From positions 1,725,739 to 1,789,738 of the forward strand of contig NZ_SJPU01000002.1 of assembly GCF_007860105.1 (NCBI RefSeq): a stretch of DNA of 64,000 nt, read 5' to 3'. Source of the stretch: Allorhodopirellula heiligendammensis (GTDB lineage Bacteria > Planctomycetota > Planctomycetia > Pirellulales > Pirellulaceae). Positions 44,688 through 55,000 of this stretch are shown piece by piece. The notes beneath the pieces are model-generated. The model had not been told where the DNA came from. It searched no databases and worked only from the letters and a program-made list of their open reading frames with translations. Positions within the stretch are counted from its first letter, which is position 1, and each line of letters begins with the position of its first letter. Position numbers and translations under genes: made by a program.

Positions 44688-46091
44688 TCATTCCTCTTCG
44701 GCGCTAGCCAGAATTGGGGCGACGACGCTGCCTGCACCCGGGCGAATCGACAGGAACCGCATCCGGATCTGTCGCAGGGAGTGATGTGGCAGTGCAATTC
44801 CCGCAAGCAATCCTAGGCAGAACAATCGTCCACTCGACGAGATGCCGAAGAGCGTGTGATAGCCCTCTGCCGAGTATCCGATCCAACCCATAATCGCGGC
44901 GCCCGTCGTCGCGCCGACACACACCGCGAGGGTGTTGGCAAAGTTGTAATAAGTCAGCAATTGGGTTCGCTGAGCGGGCGGCATGGTTTCAAAGAACATT
45001 AAAAAGAAACCGAGTTCATATGCCGCCCAAAAAACGCCGCTGAGCAATTGGACCACCAGCAGCCAAGCGACTTGGTCAGAAATGATCCACAGCGCCGACA
45101 GCGGCACCAAGCCGACGCCGCCGATCCACAGCACACGGGTTGCTCCCGAGCGTTCCGCAATTCGGCCCCAGAACGACATCGATAGCACCTTGCTGATGAA
45201 CGCCACTGAGATCAACATCACGAATGTGCCATAGCCAAATGACAGTTGTTTGAGCATGTACGGCGTGAAGAAGGGGCCGCTGATTTGCACAAACACTTGC
45301 ATCAAAACTAAATAGGTCAGCAGTTGTCGCGCACCGCTGCTAACGGTCTGCGATGAATTGCCGATTGGCGTGGAGCGTACTCCGGAGGCTACCTCGGCAC
45401 CTGTTTCAGGCACGCCACACGAGGCTGGTGTCACCCCCGTGGAGTTGGTGCGGTGCAGGAACACGGCGGATACGAGACGGCAGACTCCTGCGACAAAGAA
45501 TAACGCGGCAAAACCCAGGAGCGTTCGCTCATTCTGGCTTGTCCACTGCAAAAAAAGTCCCGCTGATATCAGCGAGACGAACGTGCAGATCTGTTGCAGC
45601 CGAGATCGGCGAGCAAAGAAGCGAGTCCGGCGGGGGGCCGGTACGACATGTTCGATCCAGGTATTCCATGCTGGACCGATCGCCAGTCCAGCGGCCCAGT
45701 AAACCGATGCGATTAACAGCATCATCGCTAGGGAGAGCGAACCCGACCACGCCGCCCAGGCAAGAGGAAGAAATGCCGCTGCTTGCAACACCGCCCCGGT
45801 GACGATCCATCGATGAAAGCTGCCCAGCCATTTAATCGCCAGTGGAGAGATCAGTTGCAGCGTTCCCCCAACCAACAAAGGAATGCTGGCGACTAACCCA
45901 GAGGCAGTCTCACCCAGTCCGATGGCTAACGCGAAGGCGGAAAAATAGGTTTCACCACAGCCGACCATGCCCCCGAAGAACGCGGCGTCAGCCATGCTTC
46001 GTGTCAGATTGCGATTTTCCCCTGCGGGGGGAGGTGACGCCTGTCGGTCAAGGACGAGGGGAGCGTGGGCAAGAGACGAGGCAAGAACCAT
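44688..46091 (-). CDS. MFS transporter near sulfatase genes
   Basis: 467 residues, twelve hydrophobic segments with a polar central loop (NSTGVTPASCGVPETGAEVA). LTRSMADAAFFGGMVGCGETYFSAFALAIGLGETASGLVASIP and GRIAERSGATRVLWIGG (motif A-like) identify the major facilitator superfamily. No substrate can be read. The gene lies downstream of the deaminase-sulfatase run, but 257 bases and a strong palindrome separate them, so it may be transcribed alone. Confidence 0.88.
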   Translation of the reverse strand: MVLASSLAHAPLVLDRQASPPPAGENRNLTRSMADAAFFGGMVGCGETYFSAFALAIGLGETASGLVASIPLLVGGTLQLISPLAIKWLGSFHRWIVTGAVLQAAAFLPLAWAAWSGSLSLAMMLLIASVYWAAGLAIGPAWNTWIEHVVPAPRRTRFFARRSRLQQICTFVSLISAGLFLQWTSQNERTLLGFAALFFVAGVCRLVSAVFLHRTNSTGVTPASCGVPETGAEVASGVRSTPIGNSSQTVSSGARQLLTYLVLMQVFVQISGPFFTPYMLKQLSFGYGTFVMLISVAFISKVLSMSFWGRIAERSGATRVLWIGGVGLVPLSALWIISDQVAWLLVVQLLSGVFWAAYELGFFLMFFETMPPAQRTQLLTYYNFANTLAVCVGATTGAAIMGWIGYSAEGYHTLFGISSSGRLFCLGLLAGIALPHHSLRQIRMRFLSIRPGAGSVVAPILASAEEE

Positions 46092-46283
46092 CGACGCAGC
46101 GGTGTGGGATGTGAGTGGGTGATCGGAATCAGAGGCGAGCGCAAGAGCGTCAACTGTAATCCCAACCTGCCCTCAACAGCGAGGCCACTTTCCAGGCATC
46201 GCGATGTGCCCAAAACATACCGACGACAGCCAGACGACTCCGTCCGTCTGAGTAGATACGTGCTGGCGCCTGAGCTGGCACAC

Positions 46284-46305
46284 GCTGGTTTCTCGCTGGT
46301 TTCTC
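46284..46305. repeat. 11-bp tandem duplication
   Basis: GCTGGTTTCTC occurs twice without spacer immediately before a 22-bp palindrome in the gap between the MFS gene and the 73-residue gene. Confidence 0.75.
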
Positions 46306-46306
46306 G

Positions 46307-46328
46307 CGACGGGCGGATCCGCCCGTCG
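46307..46328. terminator. Perfect 22-bp palindrome
   Basis: CGACGGGCGGA is followed directly by its reverse complement TCCGCCCGTCG, 21 bases after the stop of the 73-residue gene on the minus strand. As RNA it would fold with a small central loop. No T-tract follows, so it is a possible terminator or a repeat element. Confidence 0.5.
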
Positions 46329-46348
46329 ACCAATTTCAGTGTGTCCCG

Positions 46349-46570
46349 TTAGCGCCTTTCCACTCGGGTCGCGTGCTCTTCCATCAGCTGGGCGAATTTC
46401 TTCCAACTCATTTTGAGGCCCTCCTGCGTGTAGGGAGGGAACCAGACAATGGAACCGTTTGAAATTTCGAGCGTGCCGAATTTCTTTCCATCACGCTCGA
46501 CATCGAACGTGGCATCTGCCCGTTTGATCTCACGCGGTGGGAGCGTCATTTTGACTTTGTGGGTTGCCAT
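46349..46570 (-). CDS. 73-residue conserved-looking protein
   Basis: MATHKVKMTLPPREIKRAD then FDVERDGKKFGTLEISNGSIVWFPPY and SWKKFAQLMEEHATR. It reads as a small beta sheet followed by a helix, cytoplasmic, with no signal. I recognise similar short proteins in other bacteria without a named function. It starts two bases after the sulfatase stop, so it is translated with it; a role in binding or regulation is only a guess. Confidence 0.7.
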   Translation of the reverse strand: MATHKVKMTLPPREIKRADATFDVERDGKKFGTLEISNGSIVWFPPYTQEGLKMSWKKFAQLMEEHATRVERR

Positions 46571-46572
46571 CT

Positions 46573-48117
46573 CTATTTGCCTTTGGCACGTTCGGGATTG
46601 TTGGAATCGAGGCGGGGGGCCGAGTAGCCCTGGTCTCGTATTGCTTGTAAGCGTCTCTGCATTTCTTGGACGCGCTTAGGATATTCGCGGGCGAGATTCG
46701 CTCGCTGGCCGGGGTCATCGTGCAGATTATACAACTCCACCGCTTGGCCATCGTCAGGCTGGTATCCGCGTTTGGCTTCCCAGCCGCGATTGCGGCCGCT
46801 GACATACCCTGTCTTCGCGTCGACGAGCAACCAATCACCATGCCGGATCGCGTACTGGTCCGGTTTCGTATTGTGAACGTGCGATGTCCGGACACCCTCG
46901 GTTTGTCCCTTCAACAAAGGCATCAAGTCGTGGGAGTCTTCGGCGGCGTTAGCGGGCAGGTCAAATTGCAACATGTCTGCGAACGTAGCGAATAAATCAA
47001 TTTGTGATACCAAAGCGTCACATACGCGGCCGGGTGTCGTGATACCGGGCCAGCGAACAATCAGGGGCACATGATGACCACCTTCGTAGAGATCGCGTTT
47101 AAGGCCCCGGAATGGTTCGGCCGACCAGTGGTCGAATTCAGCGTCCCGTGCGTAGGCGTATTTTTCAGGGCCGTTATCCGCGGAGAAAACCACGATCGTG
47201 TTCTCGCTCACGCCCGCATCGTCGAGGGCCCGGAGTAGTTGACCGCAGGCGTCATCGGTCTCAAACACGAAATCGCCGTAGGGGCCCGCTGCGGATTTGC
47301 CATCGAACGAATCGTTAGGGATGATGGGCGCATGAGGGCAGGGAAACGCAAAGTACAGAAAGAAGGGCTGGTTCGCGGCTGCGTGCGACTTGATGTAGTC
47401 CACGCCTCTCGCCGTAATCGTCGGGAGGTTCTGATAGGGATCCCAGTCCGAACACATCGGCCCCGGCCGGCATTCCCAGCGTCCTTCCTTGATCGATTTC
47501 CACTTCGATGTATCCAGGACAGTATCCGGTGCCTTCACGAGCTTGTCATTCTCAATCCAACCATAAGGGGGAAAGTTGATGACGGTATCGCCAAAGTAGC
47601 TGTCAAAACCATGGTCCAGCGGTCCATCGGGGATCGGACGATCCCAATGATAGGAGCTTGGTAGTATCCAGTCTTGCTTGGCAATTCCCGGTTTGCGGAT
47701 TGCTCCCCAGTCCCAGCCGAGATGCCACTTTCCGATACAGCCTGTGTGGTAGCCATGGCGTTGGAACATCGCAGCCATCGTCAGTCGGTCGGGTTGGATG
47801 ACCGATTCACCCAAGGCATTGACGATGCCGTGGAAATCCCGCCAGTGATGTCGACCAGTCAACAGCGCATACCGACTCGGTGTGCAGATCCCGGAGGATG
47901 AATGCGCATCGCTAAATCGCATCCCGTGCCGCGCCAATTCGTCAAGGTTGGGTGTGGGGATCTTCGAGTGAGGATTCTCGATCGCCACGTCACCGTACCC
48001 AAGGTCGTCGGCGTATAGGATCAGTACGTTCGGCTTTTCAGCTGCTGTCGCGGCAAAGCCGGCAATGCAATTTAGCAGCGCCAGCGAGACTGTGAGGAGG
48101 GATTTCATGAGGTGCAT
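46573..48117 (-). CDS. Exported formylglycine-dependent sulfatase
   Basis: 514 residues from ATG 48117; a signal peptide ends at [17 protein letters not shown] at 35-44 supplies the calcium Asp pair; C78-T-P-S-R with LLTGR is the sulfatase signature whose Cys is converted to formylglycine; [10 protein letters not shown] and [10 protein letters not shown] are later family motifs. The C terminus PERAKGK follows the usual [18 protein letters not shown] helix. Type I arylsulfatases remove sulfate esters from sugars; planctomycetes hold many for marine polysaccharides. It lies between a NagB-like gene and the 73-residue gene, suggesting action on a sulfated amino sugar, which is inference. Confidence 0.95.
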   Translation of the reverse strand: MHLMKSLLTVSLALLNCIAGFAATAAEKPNVLILYADDLGYGDVAIENPHSKIPTPNLDELARHGMRFSDAHSSSGICTPSRYALLTGRHHWRDFHGIVNALGESVIQPDRLTMAAMFQRHGYHTGCIGKWHLGWDWGAIRKPGIAKQDWILPSSYHWDRPIPDGPLDHGFDSYFGDTVINFPPYGWIENDKLVKAPDTVLDTSKWKSIKEGRWECRPGPMCSDWDPYQNLPTITARGVDYIKSHAAANQPFFLYFAFPCPHAPIIPNDSFDGKSAAGPYGDFVFETDDACGQLLRALDDAGVSENTIVVFSADNGPEKYAYARDAEFDHWSAEPFRGLKRDLYEGGHHVPLIVRWPGITTPGRVCDALVSQIDLFATFADMLQFDLPANAAEDSHDLMPLLKGQTEGVRTSHVHNTKPDQYAIRHGDWLLVDAKTGYVSGRNRGWEAKRGYQPDDGQAVELYNLHDDPGQRANLAREYPKRVQEMQRRLQAIRDQGYSAPRLDSNNPERAKGK

Positions 48118-48151
48118 ATTCCAATGATAAGTGGCTTTCGATGGCTGCAGA

Positions 48152-49084
48152 TCAATGCATTTCGACCGAGCAGGTGCCGATGCCGCCACGGTAGTAGTTG
48201 AACTGAACGTTGGGGTGGTCTGCTAGCAGTGACATAGGAACCGCGGAGTTCGCGATGCCTTTGGCAACCATCAGGCAGGTCAATCGTTGGCCGAATGGAT
48301 TGTCGTGGGCCCCCGCATGCCAAATCGATACCTTTTCGGCCTGCCACGTCTCAACGGGACCGACCGTGACGGCAGCAGTGGGCACCAAGGATATGTTGCC
48401 CCCGCCGCTCGTGCGAGCGTTTTGAGCGATCGTCAGGGGATGCAGTTCGACGACACGGGTCGCTAACTTGCGATATCCTTCGGGTGGCGGGGGGGCGTCT
48501 TTCCATTCGCCTTCGCGACGTACCGGATCGTTGAAGGCCCAGTGCTTGACGTCGCCCTGCCCGCCCTGCATGACCGCGCAGCGTACACCAGTATCCCAGC
48601 TCTCGCGGTACGGCTTCACGTCAGCTTTAGGGAAATGCAAATTCGTATCAGGCATTCGCAGCTTCGCATCGATGCGGTCCAGCAGCATCTCGCGATCGCA
48701 CTTTTCGAACGACAATGGATGGTTTGCTGGGACTTCGGTCCCATCGACGATCCACTCGTCCATGCCCCAGAAATGACCGCTACGCACATCGAGTCCGAGC
48801 GAGTTGATCATGCGTGCAACGAGTGGTAACTGTTCGGTCGGGCCAATCGGGCCACACACTCCCACCGGATTGTCGTCGGTCGATTGCTTCCACGCTTCGA
48901 GATACTCAAGCGCTTCGGCGAGGTAAAAGTCTTCCAAGGTGTCGTAAAAAACAACCTGGAATCCGGGGCGAGAGAGGGCGAGCATCTCCGCCGGCGAGAG
49001 CGCCGCTGCCTCGTCGATGAGCTCTTGGTCAAGTGTCGTGTAATCCCACCAATCCGACGCGATTACGCTTTGTTTTGCAGTCAT
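48152..49084 (-). CDS. Glucosamine-6-phosphate deaminase-like protein (NagB superfamily)
   Basis: 310 residues. [20 protein letters not shown] is the phosphate-binding loop, [11 protein letters not shown] with Asp109-Glu110 matches the NagB N-M-D-E-Y motif, [18 protein letters not shown] follows as in NagB, and [11 protein letters not shown] matches the catalytic D-G-H-I-A-F-N-E-P with one extra residue between Asp178 and His181 and Glu replaced by Asp. NagB converts glucosamine-6-phosphate to fructose-6-phosphate and ammonia. It is longer than the usual 240-266. The sulfatase starts 34 bases on, supporting an amino-sugar context. Confidence 0.8.
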   Translation of the reverse strand: MTAKQSVIASDWWDYTTLDQELIDEAAALSPAEMLALSRPGFQVVFYDTLEDFYLAEALEYLEAWKQSTDDNPVGVCGPIGPTEQLPLVARMINSLGLDVRSGHFWGMDEWIVDGTEVPANHPLSFEKCDREMLLDRIDAKLRMPDTNLHFPKADVKPYRESWDTGVRCAVMQGGQGDVKHWAFNDPVRREGEWKDAPPPPEGYRKLATRVVELHPLTIAQNARTSGGGNISLVPTAAVTVGPVETWQAEKVSIWHAGAHDNPFGQRLTCLMVAKGIANSAVPMSLLADHPNVQFNYYRGGIGTCSVEMH

Positions 49085-49300
49085 TCATAAAACCTTGTGT
49101 GTCAAGCAATGAGGGGCGTAGCATACCATGGATCGGTGTCGCATTGGTTGAGCCGAGTGCCTAGTCGGGCGGGCGGTATACGATCTCGCGGGGCAATGCC
49201 TCGATGCGTATACGAAGCGAATCAGGCGTTTCCCACGAGACATCAATCGGCCCATGCGGAAGAACGAGGCCCTGGTGTTGGAATGGGGCCGATGTGAGGC

Positions 49301-49338
49301 GGGTGGGGATGGGTGGGGTTGGGTGGGGTTGGGTGGTT
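49301..49338 (+). repeat. G-rich decamer repeat with quadruplex potential
   Basis: GGGTGGGGAT, GGGTGGGGTT, GGGTGGGGTT and GGGTGGTT follow in tandem. At least seven runs of three or more G lie within 36 bases, fitting the intramolecular G-quadruplex pattern. It sits in the 285-base gap between two minus-strand genes. Confidence 0.8.
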
Positions 49339-49344
49339 GCTCGT

Positions 49345-49365
49345 CTGAGTCTCGGAGAGACTCAG
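49345..49365. terminator. Perfect 9-bp hairpin after the fused membrane protein gene
   Basis: CTGAGTCTC, loop GGA, GAGACTCAG, located 4 bases past the stop of the minus-strand membrane protein gene and 7 bases from the G-rich repeat. No T-run is present on either strand. Confidence 0.5.
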
Positions 49366-49369
49366 CTAC

Positions 49370-51913
49370 TCATTTGGCTCGGCGGTCGCCGCGACGCGTG
49401 ACGATACCGAATATGATGACCGCGATGATGGCCGTCACGACGCCAAATGCGGCAATGTTGCCAATCACCTGCACGCCGAGTGGATCCGTCGAACCGGAAC
49501 GCTGGTCCGCGATCACACCCGCAATGATCAAGGGGGCGAACTGTTTTCCTCCATGGGATCGCATGAAATCGGATTCGTAGCTCCATAGCCGGTAAAAGAA
49601 ACCTTCCACTCGAATCGGCACGTTGCGTGTGACGACGAGTTCCTCTTCATTGTCAGCGGAGGGCTGGAGAAAATCAGGGACGTGAGCTGTGACGATGGTG
49701 ACGGGGTAACGGTTTTCCATTGTGACGGGATCGCCACCAGGCACCTCAATCCTCAGTTCCACCTTGCCAAGGTCACCGATCGCATCAATCTCGTAGTAAT
49801 ACTCTCCGCCGATTTCACGCCGTCGTAGCTCTGACTCGACCGCAACGCGCGTGATCCGCACCGTTTCAACATCGAGCTCAATCCAGTCGCCAGTGAATTG
49901 ATGTGGGTTCTGTAATAGCTCCACCGGGGATACCGCGACGGCGGATTCTCGCATCGAGCGGAAGGCTGTGTTTAATTGGCCGTCGTCCAACGGCATCTCG
50001 TCGCCGTGGTGCTGCCCCGCCATGCTAGCGGCGCCCATCATCGGATAGAACAGTGAGGAATCTGAGTCAGACAACGGTTGCCGGTCGAGCTTGTCGATAT
50101 CCGCCAGACGGCTTAGGTCCACGCCTGACATCGCCAGCACCGCCTCGGCGGGAGACCGCGGGTGGGCGGGCGCCCAGTTTAATCTTCCCGCGACATCGAC
50201 GATTAAATTTGGAGGTGCTTGATTGTCACTGCCCTGAATTTGAATCTCGGTCGGATTCGGGGAGGAGGTGCGAATCCGCACGGCGACGCCCGATACACGA
50301 TCACCGGTATCAGCTTCGGTGGGTAACCGTTTTGAGAACAGTATATGGGGCACGCCCGCGACGTCAGCGAGCTGAGTCATATCGATCTGTTGAAGGTCGA
50401 GATATTCTTGGAGCTCTGGGCTGATGTTGAGGGATGTGCTCGCCACGATGGCTCCGTCGATTGGGACAGCGTCGCCGACGACCGGTGGTGCCCCAGATTG
50501 GGCTGCACGTGTCTGCAGTGCGGTCTGGCTGAGTCGATTGATGCGAAAGACAATCTTGGCGATCTCGTCGACATTGACGCGCGGATTGTCAAGAGTTGGA
50601 TCCGCCTGCTGAGCAAGTTCTTGCAATCGCGTCGGATCGTACCCCGGCAATAAGTCCATCATCGTTTGAGCCGATACAGGAGACGGGGCTGCGACGCAAC
50701 ACAATAGCCACGCCAGTCCTAGCTTGACGTGGTGCCGATTTCGTCTCGCTCGCAACTGCCGGTTCTGCGCCGCAGTCTGCCACATCACCCACATCGCGAT
50801 CAGCAATCCAACGCTGGCGGAGCCAACAGCGATCCAGAGAAGCGGCACGTCATGATTCGTCGCGTCATTCAGCGGCGCGTCAGTCGATGCAGATTCACCA
50901 ATCGCTGCTGCCACAACCGGGTTGCCGTTGGCGCGGATCGTCGCGATGTGACCGGCAACGACGGGAGTCAGTTCCACGCCTGCCTCGGATGGGTAGGATA
51001 GTCGCTTCAGAAATTCACCATCGATTTCGAGTTTGGGACGTGGCGATTTCACCGACCACGATTGCTTGGCGCTCACGCCTTCCTCGGTTGATGAGGCAAG
51101 CGGGTGTTCGTTGTCCTGACTGTCCGTCAGCGACGCTATTTCCTGTGGCAATTCAGGTACGACAACGAGCCACGGCCGATTGCTGGCGTCATTGGGCAGG
51201 AGCCACAGGTTCCAGTACGACGTGATCCCAAAGGAGTTAGCACTCGCCACGACGCGTTCGATCTGTACTAGTTCGCCGCTCGCGACCATCGTATGTCCGC
51301 GATAGACCTCCGGTTGCTGGAGTAGGGGGAGCACACCTGTCGGTACTGCTCGGGGCCGGGATTGATTGAGTTCTTCGAATCGAGCGTTTGCTCTGGCGTG
51401 GAGGGCAAGCGTGGCGGTCAGGCCAGGGCCGTCGGCGGCGCGCCAGACGGTGCCGTCCAACATTTCCGCGATCAGTTGCTGCTGAATCGCCAGGGCCAGG
51501 TGAGCTGGGTCGCTGGCCGTGGGGGGGATGGGATCCCCGTTGCCCTCAGGCAGTGAGGGGTCGGCATGTAGCCAAGTCGCGAGCACCGCCGAAAGTTCTG
51601 CTGTCGATTGAGCATCCACCCATGCGCCGGACGACTGCTGGAGAGGCTGCATTTCAGCGGAGCGGTGTTGGCTCGTGAGCGTTCGCTGCACATCTGCGGG
51701 GGGACGGCGGTGAGTGAGTTGTTTCCGTTGGGCGGTTGGAAACAAGATTTGATACACCCCCGAATGGGCCGCCTGTCGCATCACAACCAGGATAAGCGTC
51801 ATGACGACGAGCAGGCGAATGACCCGCCGCCATGATTGACCAGGGGCCGCCGCCGCACGCCCCAGTTTTCGACCGTAGAGTGATTCGCCATGTAGTTCGC
51901 TGGGGATTCGCAT
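49370..51913 (-). CDS. Large membrane protein, likely fusion of two paralogous halves
   Basis: 847 residues from ATG 51913. Half one: hydrophobic segment VIRLLVVMTLILVVM, a soluble part with LLQQPEVYRGHTMVASGELVQIERV, and a membrane segment VPLLWIAVGSASVGLLIAMWVMW. Directly after it comes HHVKLGLAWLLCCVAAPSPVSAQ, which looks like a signal peptide in the middle of the protein. Half two has LLQNPHQFTGDWIELDVETVRITRV and ends in the membrane segment NIAAFGVVTAIIAVIIFGIVTRR. No start codon lies at the internal signal. I recognise no named family; function unknown. Divergent from the TPR operon by 181 bases. Confidence 0.75.
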   Translation of the reverse strand: MRIPSELHGESLYGRKLGRAAAAPGQSWRRVIRLLVVMTLILVVMRQAAHSGVYQILFPTAQRKQLTHRRPPADVQRTLTSQHRSAEMQPLQQSSGAWVDAQSTAELSAVLATWLHADPSLPEGNGDPIPPTASDPAHLALAIQQQLIAEMLDGTVWRAADGPGLTATLALHARANARFEELNQSRPRAVPTGVLPLLQQPEVYRGHTMVASGELVQIERVVASANSFGITSYWNLWLLPNDASNRPWLVVVPELPQEIASLTDSQDNEHPLASSTEEGVSAKQSWSVKSPRPKLEIDGEFLKRLSYPSEAGVELTPVVAGHIATIRANGNPVVAAAIGESASTDAPLNDATNHDVPLLWIAVGSASVGLLIAMWVMWQTAAQNRQLRARRNRHHVKLGLAWLLCCVAAPSPVSAQTMMDLLPGYDPTRLQELAQQADPTLDNPRVNVDEIAKIVFRINRLSQTALQTRAAQSGAPPVVGDAVPIDGAIVASTSLNISPELQEYLDLQQIDMTQLADVAGVPHILFSKRLPTEADTGDRVSGVAVRIRTSSPNPTEIQIQGSDNQAPPNLIVDVAGRLNWAPAHPRSPAEAVLAMSGVDLSRLADIDKLDRQPLSDSDSSLFYPMMGAASMAGQHHGDEMPLDDGQLNTAFRSMRESAVAVSPVELLQNPHQFTGDWIELDVETVRITRVAVESELRRREIGGEYYYEIDAIGDLGKVELRIEVPGGDPVTMENRYPVTIVTAHVPDFLQPSADNEEELVVTRNVPIRVEGFFYRLWSYESDFMRSHGGKQFAPLIIAGVIADQRSGSTDPLGVQVIGNIAAFGVVTAIIAVIIFGIVTRRGDRRAK

Positions 51914-52094
51914 CGGGCGCAGGTATGATGAGTAGTGAAACGATGCAGACTCTCGAATCGAGGGACAACCTCGCTGCATTGGAATTGAAAAGGTTGCTAG
52001 TCCGCTACTGGCACTTTAACCTAGTGTAGTGCTGCTCAACATGCCGAACTCCCCCGACACGTCCGTCGAATTCGTCTCTCGCTCGATATTTCCC

Positions 52095-55000
52095 ATGCCG
52101 CGATCGCCTCACGTTGTTCAGTCTCTCTTGCCTCGCCGGTCCGGACATCATGTTGGATCGTTGATCAGTCGTCTCGCGGTGAGCGTACTCACACTCGGGT
52201 TCGTTGGAGCGATGGGTAGCTCGCCGGTGCTCGCCCAAGGCGAACCGGCCGCCGACTTTGTCAAACGGCTGCGAGCAGCTGAGTACTATGATCTCGCGAT
52301 CAAGTATTTGGATCGATTGGATCAGTATCCAGGTGTCGATTCGGCGTTCATGACGACCGTGCCTCTGGAAAAGGCACAGACTTACATTGAGTCCGCCGGG
52401 GTGGCTCGTTCCGTCGAGCGCCGTGACGAAGCTTTTGCCGAGGCCGAGGTGCAGTTGCAAGCATTCTTGAAAAACCATCCGGACAATCCGCGAGCCTCCG
52501 AAGCTCACGCCCAGTTGGGGAAACTGAGGCTGTTTCGCGGCTCGCAGCTCATGATTGGAGAGCTTGATCAGGGCAAACGCAAACAGGCTCGCGAACAGTT
52601 CGAGGCTGCTGCGGAGACCTTCAACGATATTATCGCAACTCTGAAGGGTAAGCTCGAGCAGATGAAAGTTGCCGATATCGATCGCGACAAAGAGCCGGAA
52701 AAGGCGGCTCTGCGGGATCGATATCGTGGTGAGTTTTTGATGGCACTTCAGAATGCGGGCGAAGCAAAAATGCTCGCGGCCGAAACATACAAAGACCCAG
52801 CCAAGGAAGCCCCCAAGCTGCTGGAGCAAGCCCTGGAAAGTTACACAGATCTCAGTGAAAAGTACGACAACTACGTGCTGGGAGCGGGGGCATTCTATGC
52901 CCGTGGCAAAGTCGAGCAATTACTGGGCAAACGCGATCAAGCGTTCGAGAGTTACACCCGCATGCTAGAGCAAGACGATGCACCGGAGTTTCGCGATGCG
53001 AAAGTCGGTGCAACCGCAGGCTTAATCAGTTTGATGCTCTCAGGAGAGAAAAAAGACTACGCCGCTGCGATTGAAGCGGGTGAGCCGATGGAAACCTCGC
53101 TTCGTCCTAACGAACAACGCACGCAAATTGCCCAAGACCTTCGCGTCGAACTTGCCCGCGCCTACCTCGCAAAGAATGCGGATGAGAAGAACAATAAACC
53201 GAACGAACGGAAGCGGGCGCTCTCGGAGGCCAGGAAGCTGTTGATGCAGGCTAAGAAGATTCCTGGGACGCACGATGAGTCGACCATGAAACTGCTCGCT
53301 GATATTGGCATCGATGCGACCTCGACCGAAGCGGTCACTGAACTGCCGACCGCCGATGACCCGTTGGACTTTGCCGCCGCGCTGGCGTCGGCGCGGGAGC
53401 TCTTTCAAACCCAGCAACTACTTTCCGATCAGCTGGAATCACTCAAGAAGCAGGAGGGCAGTGACAAACAGATTGAGGATTTAAGTGCTTCGTTGAACTC
53501 CATGCGTGAGACTGGGATTGTGATCCTGCGACGCGGATTGTCGATGATCAACGCAGATACCGAGGCAGCTGAGATCAACGAGGCACGCCAGTTTCTCGCG
53601 TTTTTGCTGTTACAAGAAGAGTACTACCGCGATAGTTTTGTGATGGGAAGCTCGCTCGCTCGCTTTGCCCCTGGTACGGATATCGGGCTCAGTGGTGGAT
53701 TGATCGCGTTGAACTCGGCTCAACAGATTATCTCGGCCGAGGGGACGGGGAGCAATTTTTGGGTGGGCCAAATCAAAGAGCTTGGCGATTTTCTCGTACA
53801 GAAATGGCCCGATAATCCGAAAGCGGCATCTGCCCAAGGCATCTCCATTGCGATGGCGCTGAAAAAAGGCGATTTGGCCGACGCCAAGGCGATGATCGAC
53901 GCGATGCCAGCGAGCCCTGGAAAAGCACAGTATCAACGCACACTCGGTTTGTTTTTTTGGAATGAATCGCTGCGATTGCTAAGCGAAGAAAAAGAGCAAC
54001 CAGCCAATGAACAGTTAACACAGGCCGCCAAGGAACTCACCACGGGGCTGAACCAGATTCAAGGGGGCCTGGTTGATGCCGATGCGATGAATGCGGCCCT
54101 GATACTCGCCAAGATCCGTTTGCGGCAAGACAAACCGGATGATGCGGTCAAGGTGCTCGACCATCCAAAGTATGGTCCGATCAAGCTGTTGTCCAAGCTC
54201 GAAGCGCCGTCACAGGATTTTCTGTTTGATCTCTATCGCACTGAGTTGCAGGCGGTCGCTGGACAGATGACAGCATCGGGTGGCGACCAAGAGAAACTTC
54301 TGGCCCGCGCCTCCCAAGCAATCGATCAACTTCAGAAGACGGCCCAAGGGGGCGAGGGTAAGAAAAAGTTGGTGGCTACGTTCCGCGCCCTCGCAGTTGA
54401 CATTCAGGCGCAGATTGAGAATGCGCCGCCCGCTCGTCAGGAAAAACTGATCGATGCGTTCAACGTATTTCTGTCGCGGATCGCTGGCATTTCGCAAGAT
54501 GACACGACGTTGCTGTGGGTCGGCCAAACCATGTTGGGGATGGCTGAGTCCGCCATGCCCGAGGGTCAGGTAAAAGCTGCCGGCCAAACGGCGGACCTGT
54601 TGAAGACCTCGATCACTACCTTCCAGGCACTAAAAAAGAAGCCCAATGCATCCGATACGATTCCATACATGCTTGGGAAAGCCATGCGTTTGCAAGGCGA
54701 TTACTCGGGGGCATTGAAAGAATTTCGCGAGATCCTGAAGGCCAAGCCGACCATGATCGATGCTCAAGAGGAAGCTGCCTTGACGTATCAACAGTGGGCG
54801 GCAGTTTTGCCGGCAAAGTACAAAGCCGACGCCTACGAGGCGGCCGTGGCTGGCGGTAAAAACGGAACCATTTGGGGCTGGGGAAAAATCAGTGTGATGA
54901 CGCAACGAAGCCCTGCGTTTCGCGAACGCTTTTTCAATGCTCGCTACCATCTTGCGGAGTGTCGTTTTCTGCAGGGCCAGGCTGCTGGGGATCCTAAACT

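Noticed and set aside
49301-49338. CRISPR array from the G-rich repeats
   Set aside because: Units are 10 bases, directly adjacent and lack spacers.
52005-52919. 304-codon open frame on the minus strand
   Set aside because: It lies antisense to the large TPR gene, whose frame has a signal peptide and regular helical repeats; the antisense product has no recognisable motif.
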